A stretch of DNA of 64,000 nt from Bradyrhizobium viridifuturi (GCF_001238275.1 NZ_LGTB01000016.1:1-64000), one strand, 5' to 3'. Shown: positions 34,528 through 44,725, numbered from the stretch's first letter. The notes: generated by a model from the letters alone, not told the origin. Program-made: numbers and translations.

Positions 34528-36645
34528 ATGAAGTTCGGTAGCCGCGCAGGCCCGAGACGTTCCGAAGTCACGGAACCCGCAGCGTCGTGGGAAACTGCCG
34601 GCGTGCCGGCCGGCCCATCCTCCGCGGAAACCACCAAAGGCGTCCTAAGCATTCCGGGAGTGCTGGCTTTTTTCCGCGAGAAGGGTCAACGCATCCTGAT
34701 GCTCGCCGCGGTCATCTTCGCGGTCGGTATCATCTTGTTGATGTTGATCCCGGCGCGTTACGCCGCGACGGCGCTCGTCGTCGTCGACCCACGCGAGCAG
34801 CGGGTGACCACCGACCAGGACGTCCTGCCGGGGATCGGTCAAGACGCCGCAGCATTGCAGAGCGCTGTCGAGATCGCCAAATCCGACGGATTTCTCGGGC
34901 CGCTGATCGATCAGCTCAAGGTCGCTGAGGACAGTGACATCTCCGGCGGCAAGACCGACACCACGCGTCTGCTCGACCGGTTTCGCAACCGGCTCGATAT
35001 CTCAAGGCGCGGACTAACCTATGTTATCGCCATCAAGTTCACGTCCAACAATCCGCAGCGCGCGGCGTACTATGCCAATTCGATCGCCGAGGCATTCGTC
35101 GCCAGCCAGCGCGGGACGCGCACGGTGGCGACCGACGAGGCCGCCGACTGGCTGAAGAGCCGGCTCAAGACGTTGAACGACCGGCTGCGGTCGTCGGAAG
35201 ATGCCGTCGCCAAGTTCAAGCTCGAGCACCGGATCGTCAACGCCGGCAAGGAATCCACCACGCAGCAATTGCGCGTCACCGACCTGACGCAGCAGGTGGC
35301 CGCCGCGCGCGCCCGCACCGAGGAGGCCAAGGCGCGCTATGAGCAATTGCAGCGCGACCTGAAGGCCAATGTCGACGGGCCGATCAAGCAGGACCTGTTG
35401 AGCACGCTGCGTGCCCAGCGCTCCGCGCTCAATGACCAGATCGCGCAGAAGCGCGGGGTGCTCGGCGATCGTCATCCCGACCTCGTGATGGCGCTCAGCC
35501 AGCTCAGCGATCTCAACCGGCAGATCGACATCGAGCGCAAGAAGAACATCGACACAGCGAAGTCGGATTACGAGGCGCAGCGCGACCAACAAAAGGCGCT
35601 CGAGGATCAGTTGAAGGCGGTTGAATCGCAGATCCTGGTTGACGGCCAGGCGCTCGTCAAATTGCAGGAATTGCAGCGCGACGCCGACGCCAACAAGAAC
35701 ATCTACGAGCAGTTCCTCTCGCGCTACAAGACGACCGACGAGCAGCGCCTGCTGCAGGCCTCGCAGACCAAGGTCGCATCTCCGGCGACGCCGCCGATCC
35801 GCTCGACGCTTCCGCCGCTCCCGTTGCTGCTCGTCGTGCTCGCGATCGTCTCGCTGCTGACCTCGACCGCAATCGTCGCCGTTCCCGGACTGAATCTGAA
35901 GCAGATCCCGATCAAGAGCATTCCGCCGCTGCGCCGTGCCGAAGCGCCCGCATCGGCCCCGACCCCGGCCCCGGCCGCGTCGCAATCCGCGCTGCCGCCG
36001 GGATTGCCGGTGCTGGCGCGCATTCCCGACATGGTGCCGCCGGATGCCGTCAAGAGCGTCTGGCAGACCCCGATTTCGACGACGGCCGAGCCCGATCTCA
36101 GCCCGCATCTCCAGCTGCTGATCGAGAACATCGAGCAGCTTCCGGGTGACCACGGCAAGGTAGCGCTACTGCTGTCGGTTGAGGCCGGTGCAGGCGGCAG
36201 CACCGTCGCGCGGTCGCTCAACCGGTCCGCGGTCAAGAACGGAATGCTCAGCGTCCTGATCGAGATGGAAGCAAGGCGCACGGAGATCGTACCGCCGCAA
36301 GGCTCGGGGATCATCAAGGCCGATCTGCCGTCAGTCGTCGAACTGCTGGGTGCCAGCAGCAAGGCGCCGCCTTATCCGCCGGACGATATTCGCGCCGATT
36401 TCGGCCTGATCATCGTCGATGCGTCGTCGCTTGTCATGCAGCCGGCCGCGGTGGCGCTGGCCGCCTATGCCGACCTCGTCATCCTTGTGGTTCGCGAAGG
36501 CACCGGCGATCCGGCCGCGATTGGCAAGGCGCGGGCCGATCTGTCGAAGTTCGGCTCGGTCCCGACCGCGCTGGTCGTCAATCGCGTGGCGGTGAATGCC
36601 ACGGCTCGCGGCGCTCAGGGCGAAGCCCTGGGATTGGCAAGCTGA
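34528..36645 (+). CDS. Polysaccharide co-polymerase (Wzz/BY-kinase-like) with a kinase domain lacking the Walker A lysine
   Basis: 705 residues from ATG 34528; a GTG at 34498 is an alternative. Domain order: Wzz segment with first membrane helix (LMLAAVIFAVGIILLMLIPA), a long periplasmic coiled coil (about residues 200-400), second helix (LPLLLVVLAIVSLLTSTAIV), a Pro/Ala linker, and a cytoplasmic P-loop-like domain. There the expected GxGKST reads GAGGST (LLLSVEAGAGGSTVARSL, about residue 545), so the nucleotide-binding Lys is absent, and no C-terminal Tyr cluster exists. It probably sets chain length for Wzy polymerisation without kinase activity. Confidence 0.85.
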   Translation: MKFGSRAGPRRSEVTEPAASWETAGVPAGPSSAETTKGVLSIPGVLAFFREKGQRILMLAAVIFAVGIILLMLIPARYAATALVVVDPREQRVTTDQDVLPGIGQDAAALQSAVEIAKSDGFLGPLIDQLKVAEDSDISGGKTDTTRLLDRFRNRLDISRRGLTYVIAIKFTSNNPQRAAYYANSIAEAFVASQRGTRTVATDEAADWLKSRLKTLNDRLRSSEDAVAKFKLEHRIVNAGKESTTQQLRVTDLTQQVAAARARTEEAKARYEQLQRDLKANVDGPIKQDLLSTLRAQRSALNDQIAQKRGVLGDRHPDLVMALSQLSDLNRQIDIERKKNIDTAKSDYEAQRDQQKALEDQLKAVESQILVDGQALVKLQELQRDADANKNIYEQFLSRYKTTDEQRLLQASQTKVASPATPPIRSTLPPLPLLLVVLAIVSLLTSTAIVAVPGLNLKQIPIKSIPPLRRAEAPASAPTPAPAASQSALPPGLPVLARIPDMVPPDAVKSVWQTPISTTAEPDLSPHLQLLIENIEQLPGDHGKVALLLSVEAGAGGSTVARSLNRSAVKNGMLSVLIEMEARRTEIVPPQGSGIIKADLPSVVELLGASSKAPPYPPDDIRADFGLIIVDASSLVMQPAAVALAAYADLVILVVREGTGDPAAIGKARADLSKFGSVPTALVVNRVAVNATARGAQGEALGLAS

Positions 36646-36663
36646 AGGTGATCTAGTTCAGGC

Positions 36664-38010
36664 TCAGTCGTTGCTGTCCGCAACGCGGACGGTGTAGGCG
36701 CTGCTCTTCGACGACGATGGATGTGACAGCACCAGAACCGACGGGTCGACGCCGGTCCGGCGGCGGCACAGCACGTTGAGCGCGATGGTGGCGATGACAA
36801 GGGAAGCGGTCGCCGAGATCGCGGCGCCGAGCACGCCGAGCCAGGGGATCAGCACGACAAATCCCAGCAGCCGCAACGCCACGTTGGCGGCGACCACCGG
36901 AACGTAATCGCGCTCATGCCCGGTCAGCTGCAGGACCGCGGCCGACGGCCCGCCGGCCGCCTGGAACGCGGTTCCGATCGCGAGCACGATCAACACCCAC
37001 TGCTGCGCGGCGAAATGCGGTCCGAACAGGCCGAGAAGATGGGGGGCGCCGACCCAGACGATGACGAGCCCGGTCAGCACGCAGAGCGCGGTGACCTCGG
37101 CCATCAGCTTCAGCGTATGTTCGAGCTCGCGGTGGTTTTTGCTGAAATACAGCGACGGCAGCCGGCGCGCGCCGAATGTGTAGAGCGCGGCCGACAGCAT
37201 GGCGAAGATGTTCGCTAGGCGCGAGGCGGCGAAATAGACTCCGGCAGTGGCCGGGTCCAGCATCCAGTAGACCAGGATGACGTCGAAATACTGGTTCGCC
37301 GCTTCGAGAATGGAGGCTAGCCAGAAGCGGAACGCACTCCGGTTCCAGCGCGAGGTCTCGAAGCGCGCGGTGACCGAGCGCAGGTTCGGCAGCACGCGCA
37401 CGATTGAGACGATCTGCACGATCAGCCCGAGCGCCATCGCGACGCTCATCGCGGTGAACAGCTCGGCAGGGGTGAGCTGCCGGTGGCCGAACAGCACCGC
37501 GATCAGGCCCAGGACAACGGCAACCCGCCAGAAGAACTCGCGATTGCCTTCGCCCATCAGGATGCTGACCAGGGATCGCGCGATCTGGCTGCCGAGCATC
37601 AGTCCGGAATTGACGGCGGCGAATGCCGAGACCGAGAGGATCAGCAGCCACCATTCGCCGCGAAGGGTCGCCACCGCGGCGATCGCGGCAATCGAGATCA
37701 GCATCCCGATCGCCGAATTCCTCAGGCTCGACAGCAGCACACCCTTGGTGAGCTCGGTCTGACCGCGCACCTCATATTCATTGAGGAAGCGAACCAGCAG
37801 CAGCTCCTGGCCGGCAAGGCCCACGACCGAAGCGATCTGGGCGATGGAGAGCAAGGTCGCGAAGTCGCCGAACGCGTCGGGCGTCATCGCCCGCGCGGCC
37901 AGCGAGAACAAGGCGAACGCAAGCCCGCCGCTGCCGACCTTGAGGAGGATGGTCCCGGCAACGCCGCGCGTGACGTCGCGCCGAAACATTTGGAGCACAG
38001 AGGCAATCAC
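36664..38010 (-). CDS. Polysaccharide flippase (Wzx/MOP superfamily)
   Basis: 448 residues with 12 or more predicted membrane helices and the oligosaccharide-flippase opening ILLKVGSGGLAFALFSLAAR, then MTPDAFGDFATLLSIAQIAS. It should move the undecaprenyl-linked repeat unit across the inner membrane. It is convergent with the co-polymerase gene, ending 18 bases from it. Confidence 0.87.
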   Translation of the reverse strand: MIASVLQMFRRDVTRGVAGTILLKVGSGGLAFALFSLAARAMTPDAFGDFATLLSIAQIASVVGLAGQELLLVRFLNEYEVRGQTELTKGVLLSSLRNSAIGMLISIAAIAAVATLRGEWWLLILSVSAFAAVNSGLMLGSQIARSLVSILMGEGNREFFWRVAVVLGLIAVLFGHRQLTPAELFTAMSVAMALGLIVQIVSIVRVLPNLRSVTARFETSRWNRSAFRFWLASILEAANQYFDVILVYWMLDPATAGVYFAASRLANIFAMLSAALYTFGARRLPSLYFSKNHRELEHTLKLMAEVTALCVLTGLVIVWVGAPHLLGLFGPHFAAQQWVLIVLAIGTAFQAAGGPSAAVLQLTGHERDYVPVVAANVALRLLGFVVLIPWLGVLGAAISATASLVIATIALNVLCRRRTGVDPSVLVLSHPSSSKSSAYTVRVADSND

Positions 38011-38506
38011 CAGAGACGTCTCAATATCCTGTCAGGCCGCCGACCGTAGCAATCGGTGTAGCCAGGAGTGTTAATGTTCTGTTGCTAAGATTCCGTTCCT
38101 TCCGGCTGCCCGCGCGCCAGACAATTGTGCGCCCGGCCAATATGTCGCGCTGCTCCATTCTGGAACGCCGCCGTCCTCGCTGTCTCCAAACGGCGCAGGT
38201 TGGGTCGCGATCCACCGCATCGCCGGCAGCGTGAGCCGTGCTGGTATGAGGTGGTATTGGCGCGTCAACGGCGCCCGCCGAAGCTCCACGGCCAGGCAAT
38301 GGTCCCGCCTGCCTGCTGCGGAGCCTCCGAGGGATCAGTTTCATGGCCGCTTTTGCTGCAAGCCATGTGCCGGGAACCCGTCAATCGCCATCCAGGCCGT
38401 TTCGTTAACCTCAATAACGGAACTCGTCCCCCTTCGCTGGGCGTGGCGGCAGGACAGGCAAGGATATTGCAGTTCGGTGGTCAATTAGCCGTCGGAGCGG
38501 ACAAAG
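38011..38506. other. Intergenic region without a supported gene
   Basis: About 500 bases between two divergent polysaccharide genes. Frames here read as arginine-rich non-proteins. It should contain both promoters. I see no clear motif. Confidence 0.4.
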
Positions 38507-39727
38507 ATGATTGCCGAGGAAAGCACGACTCAGCCGATCGCAGCTTGCGAGGCTGAGATTATTGAAACGGACGTTGCCATTGTTGGTGCCGGTTTGGCAG
38601 GCTCGCTCGCGCGTGCTGTGCTCGTCCGGGCCGGGTATCGGGTCGTCCTGATCGACAAGCGCTCGATCCCGCCGGATGAATTCCGCGTCGAAAAGATCGC
38701 GGGACGGCAGATCGATATCTTCCGCCGCCTCGGCTTCCTCGACGACGTCGAGGCCGTCTCCTCGTCCTATGACCGGGTGCTCAACATCAGGGGCGGCAGG
38801 CTGGTCGATATCGGCGTCGGGCGATCCTATGGGGTTTCCTATGCGGACCTCGTCAACATGGCGCGCGGCCTGATGCCTGAACCGTCGAGCTTGCTGTTCG
38901 ACCAGGTGACCAATGTCAGCTGCAGCGAAGATCGCCAGCAACTGACGCTGGCCTCCGGGAAGCGCGTCGTCTCGCGCCTGGTCATCCTGGCGACCGGCAT
39001 GGCGGGCGCGCTCGGCTACAATCTCGGAATGCGCCGGCAGGTAATTGCCGCGCGGCACTCGGTCACGTTTGGCTTCACCATCGCGAAGCCGGATAACACG
39101 CCGTTCGGCTTCGACGCGCTGACCTGCTACGGCAAGGAGGCCGCTGACGGCGTCGACTATCTCAGCCTGTTTCCGATGTCGGGCGGCATGCGCGCGAACC
39201 TGTTCATGTTCCGCGATCCGACCGATCCGATCATGCGCGAGCTGCGCCGCGACACCAGACGCACGCTGTTTCGTCTGATGCCCGGACTTGAACGCTATCT
39301 CGGTGATTTCGAGATCGTCGGCCAGGTGCACAATTGGGTCATGGACCTGTCGGTGACCGAGGGGCATCTGCAACCGGGCATCGTGCTGATCGGCGACGCA
39401 TTCCAGACCAACTGTCCGGCGGCCGGCACCGGCGTGAGCCGCCTGCTGGTGGATGTCGAGCGGCTTTGCACCGAATATGTGCCGCGCTGGCTCGAGACCG
39501 ACGGCATGGGAACGGAGAAGATCGAGCAGTTCTATTCCGATCAGGACAAGCTCGCCGCCGACCGCCATTCGCTGCAACTGGCGCGTTACCGGGAGGCCTT
39601 GACCGCGAACACCGATGTGCGCTGGACGCTGCAGCGGCAGCTGCACTTCCTGCGCCGCATGATCACGCACCAGGTGGACCGGATTCATCCGGGATGGGTG
39701 ATGCGCGTGCGCAGCGCGCTCCGGTAA
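38507..39727 (+). CDS. FAD-dependent oxidoreductase/monooxygenase within the polysaccharide locus
   Basis: 406 residues. The FAD-binding motif is TDVAIVGAGLAGSLARAVLV (GxGxxG), and the second FAD signature is GIVLIGDAFQTNCPAAGTGV, placing it in the aromatic-hydroxylase/geranylgeranyl-reductase-like group. VEKIAGRQIDIFRRLGF fits the substrate-binding part. No membrane anchor is seen. Its role among polysaccharide genes is unknown; it may tailor a lipid carrier or a pigment-like group. Confidence 0.82.
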   Translation: MIAEESTTQPIAACEAEIIETDVAIVGAGLAGSLARAVLVRAGYRVVLIDKRSIPPDEFRVEKIAGRQIDIFRRLGFLDDVEAVSSSYDRVLNIRGGRLVDIGVGRSYGVSYADLVNMARGLMPEPSSLLFDQVTNVSCSEDRQQLTLASGKRVVSRLVILATGMAGALGYNLGMRRQVIAARHSVTFGFTIAKPDNTPFGFDALTCYGKEAADGVDYLSLFPMSGGMRANLFMFRDPTDPIMRELRRDTRRTLFRLMPGLERYLGDFEIVGQVHNWVMDLSVTEGHLQPGIVLIGDAFQTNCPAAGTGVSRLLVDVERLCTEYVPRWLETDGMGTEKIEQFYSDQDKLAADRHSLQLARYREALTANTDVRWTLQRQLHFLRRMITHQVDRIHPGWVMRVRSALR

Positions 39728-39849
39728 GGGCGAGAGCCGCTTCCCCGCGGCTCCATCGCGTCATCCGGAATGTGCGGGGTTTCCCTCGCGGCAAACGCGC
39801 CTTGGCGCGAGCTCCTGTTCAAACAATCAAAGAGCGATTTGAAGCGATC

Positions 39850-39888
39850 AAAGCGCGATGATGGTTCAACATGAACCCATCGCGCTTT
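39850..39888. terminator. Bidirectional hairpin between convergent genes
   Basis: AAAGCGCGATG-at-GGTTC (39850-39867) pairs with GAACC-CATCGCGCTTT (39873-39888) around a five-base loop, with a two-base bulge. It lies just after the acetyltransferase-like gene and actually includes bases of its TAA stop. It lies 120 bases after the oxidoreductase gene. A terminator for both strands is likely. Confidence 0.65.
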
Positions 39889-41017
39889 AGCGCGTGCCGG
39901 TCGAGGTGCGGATCGGTCTGAGCTCGGTCACGCGCTTGGCGGCCTGCTTGATCCAGGGCGCCTGCTTCAGGGCAAACAATGCCAGCGAGCCGGCGGCGCT
40001 GCCGGCCTGCGTCACGCTCGACATCGGTGTGGGCTGGCCGCCGAACTGCATCTTGTAGGGTTCGTCGCCGATGGTGAAATCCAGCACCCGGCCGCCGCGC
40101 TCGATGCAATCCTTGGCGACGCTCTCGAATGTCAGCGCGCCGATCGACTGGCTCTTGTACCCCTCGACATCGAACGCCGTCATGACGACGAGGAGGCTGT
40201 CGCGGTGGACCAGCCCAAGTGCGGTCGCGATCACGTTGCCGTCCATCTTCATGGCATAGAGCCGGGTAAAGGAGCCCATGCCGCGAAGCGCCACGCTCGA
40301 ATAGAAATCGAAATACTCCGGACGCTGCAGCAGGTCGCCGTCACCGTGGGCATGGAAGCGCGGGCCGCGAAACTTCCGCATCGTGTCCATGGCCTCGCCG
40401 ATCGAAGCGGCGTCGCCGCAGCATGAGAAGGTGAGCGTGCCCTTCTTGTGGATCTGGCGCCATTTCTTGGCCAGCTCCTTCATGTAGGACTTGCCCAATG
40501 CGTTGAGCTGCCATTGCTCGAACGGCGCGGCGAGCACCGTCGCATAGGCATTGGTATCCATCAGGCTGCGATGCGGGGCTCCGAACAGATTCTCGATCGG
40601 CATCTTTGCATCGAGCAGCTTGGGTATGCGCAGCAGGTCGAATGGCCGGAGCAGCTGCCGAAGCTTCTGGCAGGTACGTCCGTCCTGGAGCAGTTCGGCA
40701 AACGTCTTGATGCTGCACACCGGCGCCAGATAGTCGGACACGCGAAGGTCGGCGAATTCGATCGTACGCATCGGCCCGCGTCGCACGCGCAGCATCGGGA
40801 GCACCGCGGCCAGCGCGCCGGTTGCGCGCGAGCGGACGACGATGACCAGCGGCTTCGCTGCCGCGGCGGGAGCGAGCTTGCGATACAAGCTGTCGAGCCA
40901 TAGCGGATGCTGGAAGGCGGTTGCGTCCGAGCCTTCAAACAATGTCGCGTATTCTTCTGACAGGAAGTCGAATGCGTCGTCGATGCTGACATCGAAGGCG
41001 TCATCATTCTTATTCAT
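39887..41017 (-). CDS. GNAT/FemAB-like acetyltransferase (BioF2/CelD-like)
   Basis: 376 residues. N-terminal half with SLYRKLAPAAAAKPLVIVVR and C-terminal GNAT-like half with LYAMKMDGNVIATALGLVHR, then AFDVEGYKSQSIGALTFESV and VLDFTIGDEPYKMQFGG. This double-GNAT arrangement is common in exopolysaccharide loci, where it may acylate sugars or peptides. Single leftward gene. Confidence 0.8.
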   Translation of the reverse strand: MNKNDDAFDVSIDDAFDFLSEEYATLFEGSDATAFQHPLWLDSLYRKLAPAAAAKPLVIVVRSRATGALAAVLPMLRVRRGPMRTIEFADLRVSDYLAPVCSIKTFAELLQDGRTCQKLRQLLRPFDLLRIPKLLDAKMPIENLFGAPHRSLMDTNAYATVLAAPFEQWQLNALGKSYMKELAKKWRQIHKKGTLTFSCCGDAASIGEAMDTMRKFRGPRFHAHGDGDLLQRPEYFDFYSSVALRGMGSFTRLYAMKMDGNVIATALGLVHRDSLLVVMTAFDVEGYKSQSIGALTFESVAKDCIERGGRVLDFTIGDEPYKMQFGGQPTPMSSVTQAGSAAGSLALFALKQAPWIKQAAKRVTELRPIRTSTGTR

Positions 41018-41344
41018 GTGAAACCAAAAACAAACGGGTTCTCAAAGCGCCGATCGAGCCGGCATCATGTCCTTATAGCAAAGGCCGATGACAGCGCGCA
41101 CCGGTAGAATAGAATTTGTATTAATGTCGTGCAGCGAACCTTGCCTGTTGTTGCTGGCCGAGCATCGCCACGGCTGATGCGGCCAGCGATCCGGCGGTCG
41201 GCGCAGGACACCCTGCCGTGTGCGGCTGATATCGTTAACCATCTCTTTACGGTCTGGGTTCATCGAGACTATGACGAGACATCGCGCGTGGTCTGGACCG
41301 GATATTGCAGTTAAGGGCATGAAAGCACTGGAGCCCTTGCTGAG
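41018..41344. other. Divergent promoter region of the acetyltransferase-like and WecG-like genes
   Basis: About 330 bases, partly AT-rich (TAGAATTTGTATTAATGTCG near 41108-41128). No gene or clear operator is visible. Confidence 0.35.
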
Positions 41345-42340
41345 ATGTTGAGTCAGAGCCAAAACGCCCGCATTTCCGATGCAGTTTCGCCTGCGCGCGC
41401 CGATCGCGAGCTGTCTCGGCGTCCCAATTCGGACATCGCTGCTTCGCCTGTCCGGATTTGCGACACTTCGGGCGATGAGCAATCGGTTTCCCCGGCGGAT
41501 GTACCGGCCGGATCGATGCCGAACGGCATGCTGGAGCGTCGCACCAATCCGGTCGGCAGGGCCGCGACCGCCGGCGTTGCCCGGGCCACCGTCGGCGGAC
41601 TGCGCCTCGCCGTGCTCGATCGCGAGCAAACTGCGGAGTTCATGGTCGAGGCGGTGTATCCCAACCGGCGGGTCAGCCGGCCGCTGTATCTGACATCCGC
41701 CAACGGCGAAGTGCTGTCGCGCTGCTCCACCGAGCCGATGACCGATCGGCTGTTTCGTGCCGCCGACCTGATCAATGCCGACGGCCAGCCGCTGGTCATG
41801 GTGTCGAAGCTCCGGTCGCCGAACCCGCTTCCCGAGCGCGTCGCGACCACCGACTTGTTCCACGACGTCGCGCGCAAGGCGGAAGAACTCGGGCTGACCT
41901 TCTATCTGCTCGGAGCCAACGAAGTCGAGAACAAGGCGGCGATCGCCAATGTCCGCCGGGCCTATCCGGCCCTCAAGATCGTCGGCTATTCGCACGGCTA
42001 TCTGCGCGGCGATGCGCTGCGGGCCAAGGTGGACGAGATCAACGCGCTGGCGCCGGACTTTCTCTGGGTCGCGCTCGGCGTGCCCTACGAGCAGGCCTTC
42101 GTCGATGAATTCATGTCGCGGCTTGGCAATGTCGGCGTCATCAAGACCTCGGGCGGCTTGTTCAACTTCCTGTCCGGGTCGCGGCCGCGCGCGCCGAGAT
42201 GGATGCAGATCGTCGGCCTCGAATGGGCTTGGCGTCTCTGGCTCGAGCCGCGCCGGCTGTTCTGGCGCTATCTCACCACCAATCCGCACGCTCTCTATCT
42301 TCTGTTCAACCGGACCCGGTCCTCGTCGACCGGAGACTGA
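41345..42340 (+). CDS. WecG/TagA/CpsF family glycosyltransferase
   Basis: 331 residues with an unconserved N-terminal stretch of about 75. The family core has NADGQPLVMVSKL, FYLLGANEVENKAAIANVRR, DFLWVALGVPYEQAFVDEFM and the signature GGLFNFLSGSRPRAPRWMQI, then GLEWAWRLWLEPRRLFWRYL. It transfers a sugar such as ManNAcA to a lipid-linked acceptor at the membrane. It heads the rightward cluster with Wzy-like and GH5 genes. Confidence 0.93.
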   Translation: MLSQSQNARISDAVSPARADRELSRRPNSDIAASPVRICDTSGDEQSVSPADVPAGSMPNGMLERRTNPVGRAATAGVARATVGGLRLAVLDREQTAEFMVEAVYPNRRVSRPLYLTSANGEVLSRCSTEPMTDRLFRAADLINADGQPLVMVSKLRSPNPLPERVATTDLFHDVARKAEELGLTFYLLGANEVENKAAIANVRRAYPALKIVGYSHGYLRGDALRAKVDEINALAPDFLWVALGVPYEQAFVDEFMSRLGNVGVIKTSGGLFNFLSGSRPRAPRWMQIVGLEWAWRLWLEPRRLFWRYLTTNPHALYLLFNRTRSSSTGD

Positions 42341-42414
42341 ATTTCTACCGAGTGCAATGTGCCGCTCCGATCCACCGGAGCGGCGAGCTCTTCAATGAGC
42401 GGAGTACAACTGAC

Positions 42415-43703
42415 ATGGACGGACGAGCGGTCGATAGCTCGGTCTGGCAGGTGCCGGGCATTGAAGCGGAGAACTTCGCACGAACCGTCGTCAGTTGGTC
42501 GATCACCATCAACGTGATCATGTCGATGGGAACGTTCCACCCCGCGCTGCTTCCAACCGGGGTGACGTTGATGCAGCAGGCCGTAGCCCTCATGATGTGG
42601 AGCGTGCTGATCTATGCGAGCCTGTTCATCCGTCCCCGCCTGCGGCTCGCCTTCAATCTCGACACGCTGGTGATCGTCGCATTCTATGCGTTCGCCACGA
42701 TTTCGGTGTTCTGGACCGATCTGGGCGTCTCCGCCCTGATGAAAGCCGCCGCGCTCGCGATCACGACGCTCGGTGCGTTCTGTATGGTCACCCGCGTCGA
42801 CCTCGACGATATCGTGAAATCGGCCACCCGCGGCCTGTTCGTGCTGATCGCGGGCTCGGCGTTCTGTGCGGTGGTCCTGCCGGACATCGGCGTCGACCAG
42901 ACCTGGATGCACAATGGGCAATGGCAGGGCGTCTTCGAATCCAAGCAGACGCTGGGCTTCGCCGGAGCCTATCTGATGTTCTTTGCCTGTTATCGAAAGA
43001 TAACCGGACAGGGATGGCTGCCGTTTCTCGTGACCTTCGCGCTGGCTTCGACCTGCGTCGTCCTTTCGGAGTCGCGCGCGCCGGCGCCTTGTCGCTGGTC
43101 GCATGTGCGCTGCTGCTGACGTCCCTTTGGTCGGTGAGGTGCATGCAGGTCTACGCGATGCTGCCATGCGCGATGTGCGTCGTGGCCGCATTGCTGATGC
43201 TGTACTTCTACACCACCGGCTATGATGCGATCCATGTCCTCGACACGACGATCAACTTCACCGAGCGGACCTTCATCTGGCAGTATGCCATCAGCCATTT
43301 CGACGATGCGCCGCTGGTCGGATTTGGCATCAACGGGTTCTGGACCAGGCCGGAGATCTACGACTATTTCAACCAGAACCGCGGCTGGGTGCTCGACAAC
43401 TACCATAACGGCTATATCGCCATTCTCGTCGAGACCGGGTTCGTGGGCTATTTCCTGTTCACGGCAAGCGTGTTTCTGTTCTCCTACAAGGTGCTCTGCC
43501 TGATCGCAGGACGCGCGATCGACCGTCTGCATTGTGCGCTGATCATCGGGTTCGTCTTCCTGAATTGCCAGACCAACTTTACCGAGACGGTGTTCCTTCG
43601 CTCGACGATGTTCACATCAGTGCTGTTGATCGCCTTCTTCTTCGCCGTTTGCCGGTCGTTGCCATCGTCGCGCGCGCAGCTGCGCGGATTGGAGCAGCCA
43701 TGA
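42415..43703 (+). pseudogene. O-antigen ligase/Wzy polymerase-like membrane protein, frame broken by a one-base deletion
   Basis: Multi-spanning membrane protein. The first part (from ATG 42415) has about seven helices; the frame breaks near 43078 at SESR. Restoring one G (CGCGCG to CGCGGCG) gives SESRGAGALSLVACALLLTS, the SxSRG-type segment of the Wzy_C/O-antigen ligase domain. The second part continues with NYHNGYIAILVETGFVGYFL, the conserved His-bearing loop. Full length is about 429 residues. It should polymerise the repeat units or ligate chains. The stop overlaps the GH5 start (ATGA). Confidence 0.88.
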
Positions 43704-44725
43704 GGGCGGTTCGATTGCGTCTGCAAGGCGTCATCGACCTGCTGCTGGCGGCCGCACTGTCCGCCGCGCTGATGTCGCCGGCGGGGGCGGCCGGGCAGGC
43801 GGCGTCGCCGGACGTCGCGGCGCTGGGGCGGGGCATCAATATTCTCGGCTATGACGGCATCTGGGAAGGTTACCAGAACGCGCCCTTTCGTCCGGAAAAC
43901 CTCGCGGCCATCCGCAAGGCCGGCTTCGCGCACGTCCGGATCAATTTCTTCGGCTTCAGGCACATGGATTCCGGCAACATGCTGGATGAAGCCGTGTTGC
44001 GGCGCCTCGATGCCGTGATCGAGCAGGTGCTGGCGCACAGGCTGATCCCGATCCTCGACGAGCACGACACCGAGCTGTGCCAGCGCGACGTGCCGGAATG
44101 CACCGCGAAGCTTAAGGCGTTCTGGCGCCAGATCGCCTCGCGCTACGCGGGCAAATATCCGGCGCTGGTGTTCGAGATCCTGAACGAGCCCGGCGGGAAC
44201 ATGACGTCGGCCGAGTGGAATGTGCTGCTTGGCGAATGCCTGGCCATCGTCAGGGGCACCAATCCGAGGCGCAGTGTCGTGGTCGCCGTCCTGAACACCG
44301 AGGAACTGCCGATCGACGCGCTGGCGTTGCCGGCCGATGACAGGAACCTGATCGTCACGTTCCACTATTACCTGCCGCTGCAGTTCACCCACCAAGGCGC
44401 GCCATGGTCGGCGACCTTCTCGAAGATCGGTCCGTTGAACTGGGGCTCTGCGGAGGACGAAGCCAGGGCCGCCGCCGATTTCGACAAGATCCGCTCCTGG
44501 GCGCAGCGAGAGCAGCGCCCGATCTATCTCGGCGAGTTCGGCGTCTATGAGCGTGCGCCGGCGGAGAGCCGGGCGAAGTACTTGTCGTTCATGGCGAGAC
44601 GCGCCGAGAGCTTCGGCTGGGCGTGGGCCTATTGGCAGTTCGATCACGATTTCGCGGCGTTCGACGGCGCCCGGCAACGCTGGAACACGGATATCCTCCG
44701 CGCGATCATTCCACCGGTCCGATAG
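43700..44725 (+). CDS. Secreted glycoside hydrolase family 5 (cellulase-like)
   Basis: 341 residues from ATG 43700, in an ATGA overlap with the polymerase gene. Signal peptide LLLAAALSAALMSPAGAAGQ. The catalytic acid lies in VFEILNEPGG and the nucleophile in IYLGEFGVYE, both typical of clan A enzymes; HYYLP and WAWAYWQFDHDF are also typical. It may trim or release the exopolysaccharide made by this locus, since such hydrolases are common in Wzx/Wzy and cellulose loci. Confidence 0.9.
   Translation: MRAVRLRLQGVIDLLLAAALSAALMSPAGAAGQAASPDVAALGRGINILGYDGIWEGYQNAPFRPENLAAIRKAGFAHVRINFFGFRHMDSGNMLDEAVLRRLDAVIEQVLAHRLIPILDEHDTELCQRDVPECTAKLKAFWRQIASRYAGKYPALVFEILNEPGGNMTSAEWNVLLGECLAIVRGTNPRRSVVVAVLNTEELPIDALALPADDRNLIVTFHYYLPLQFTHQGAPWSATFSKIGPLNWGSAEDEARAAADFDKIRSWAQREQRPIYLGEFGVYERAPAESRAKYLSFMARRAESFGWAWAYWQFDHDFAAFDGARQRWNTDILRAIIPPVR

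Noticed and set aside
35014..36153. 379-codon frame on the minus strand
   Set aside because: Opposite the co-polymerase coiled-coil region; composition of a shadow frame.
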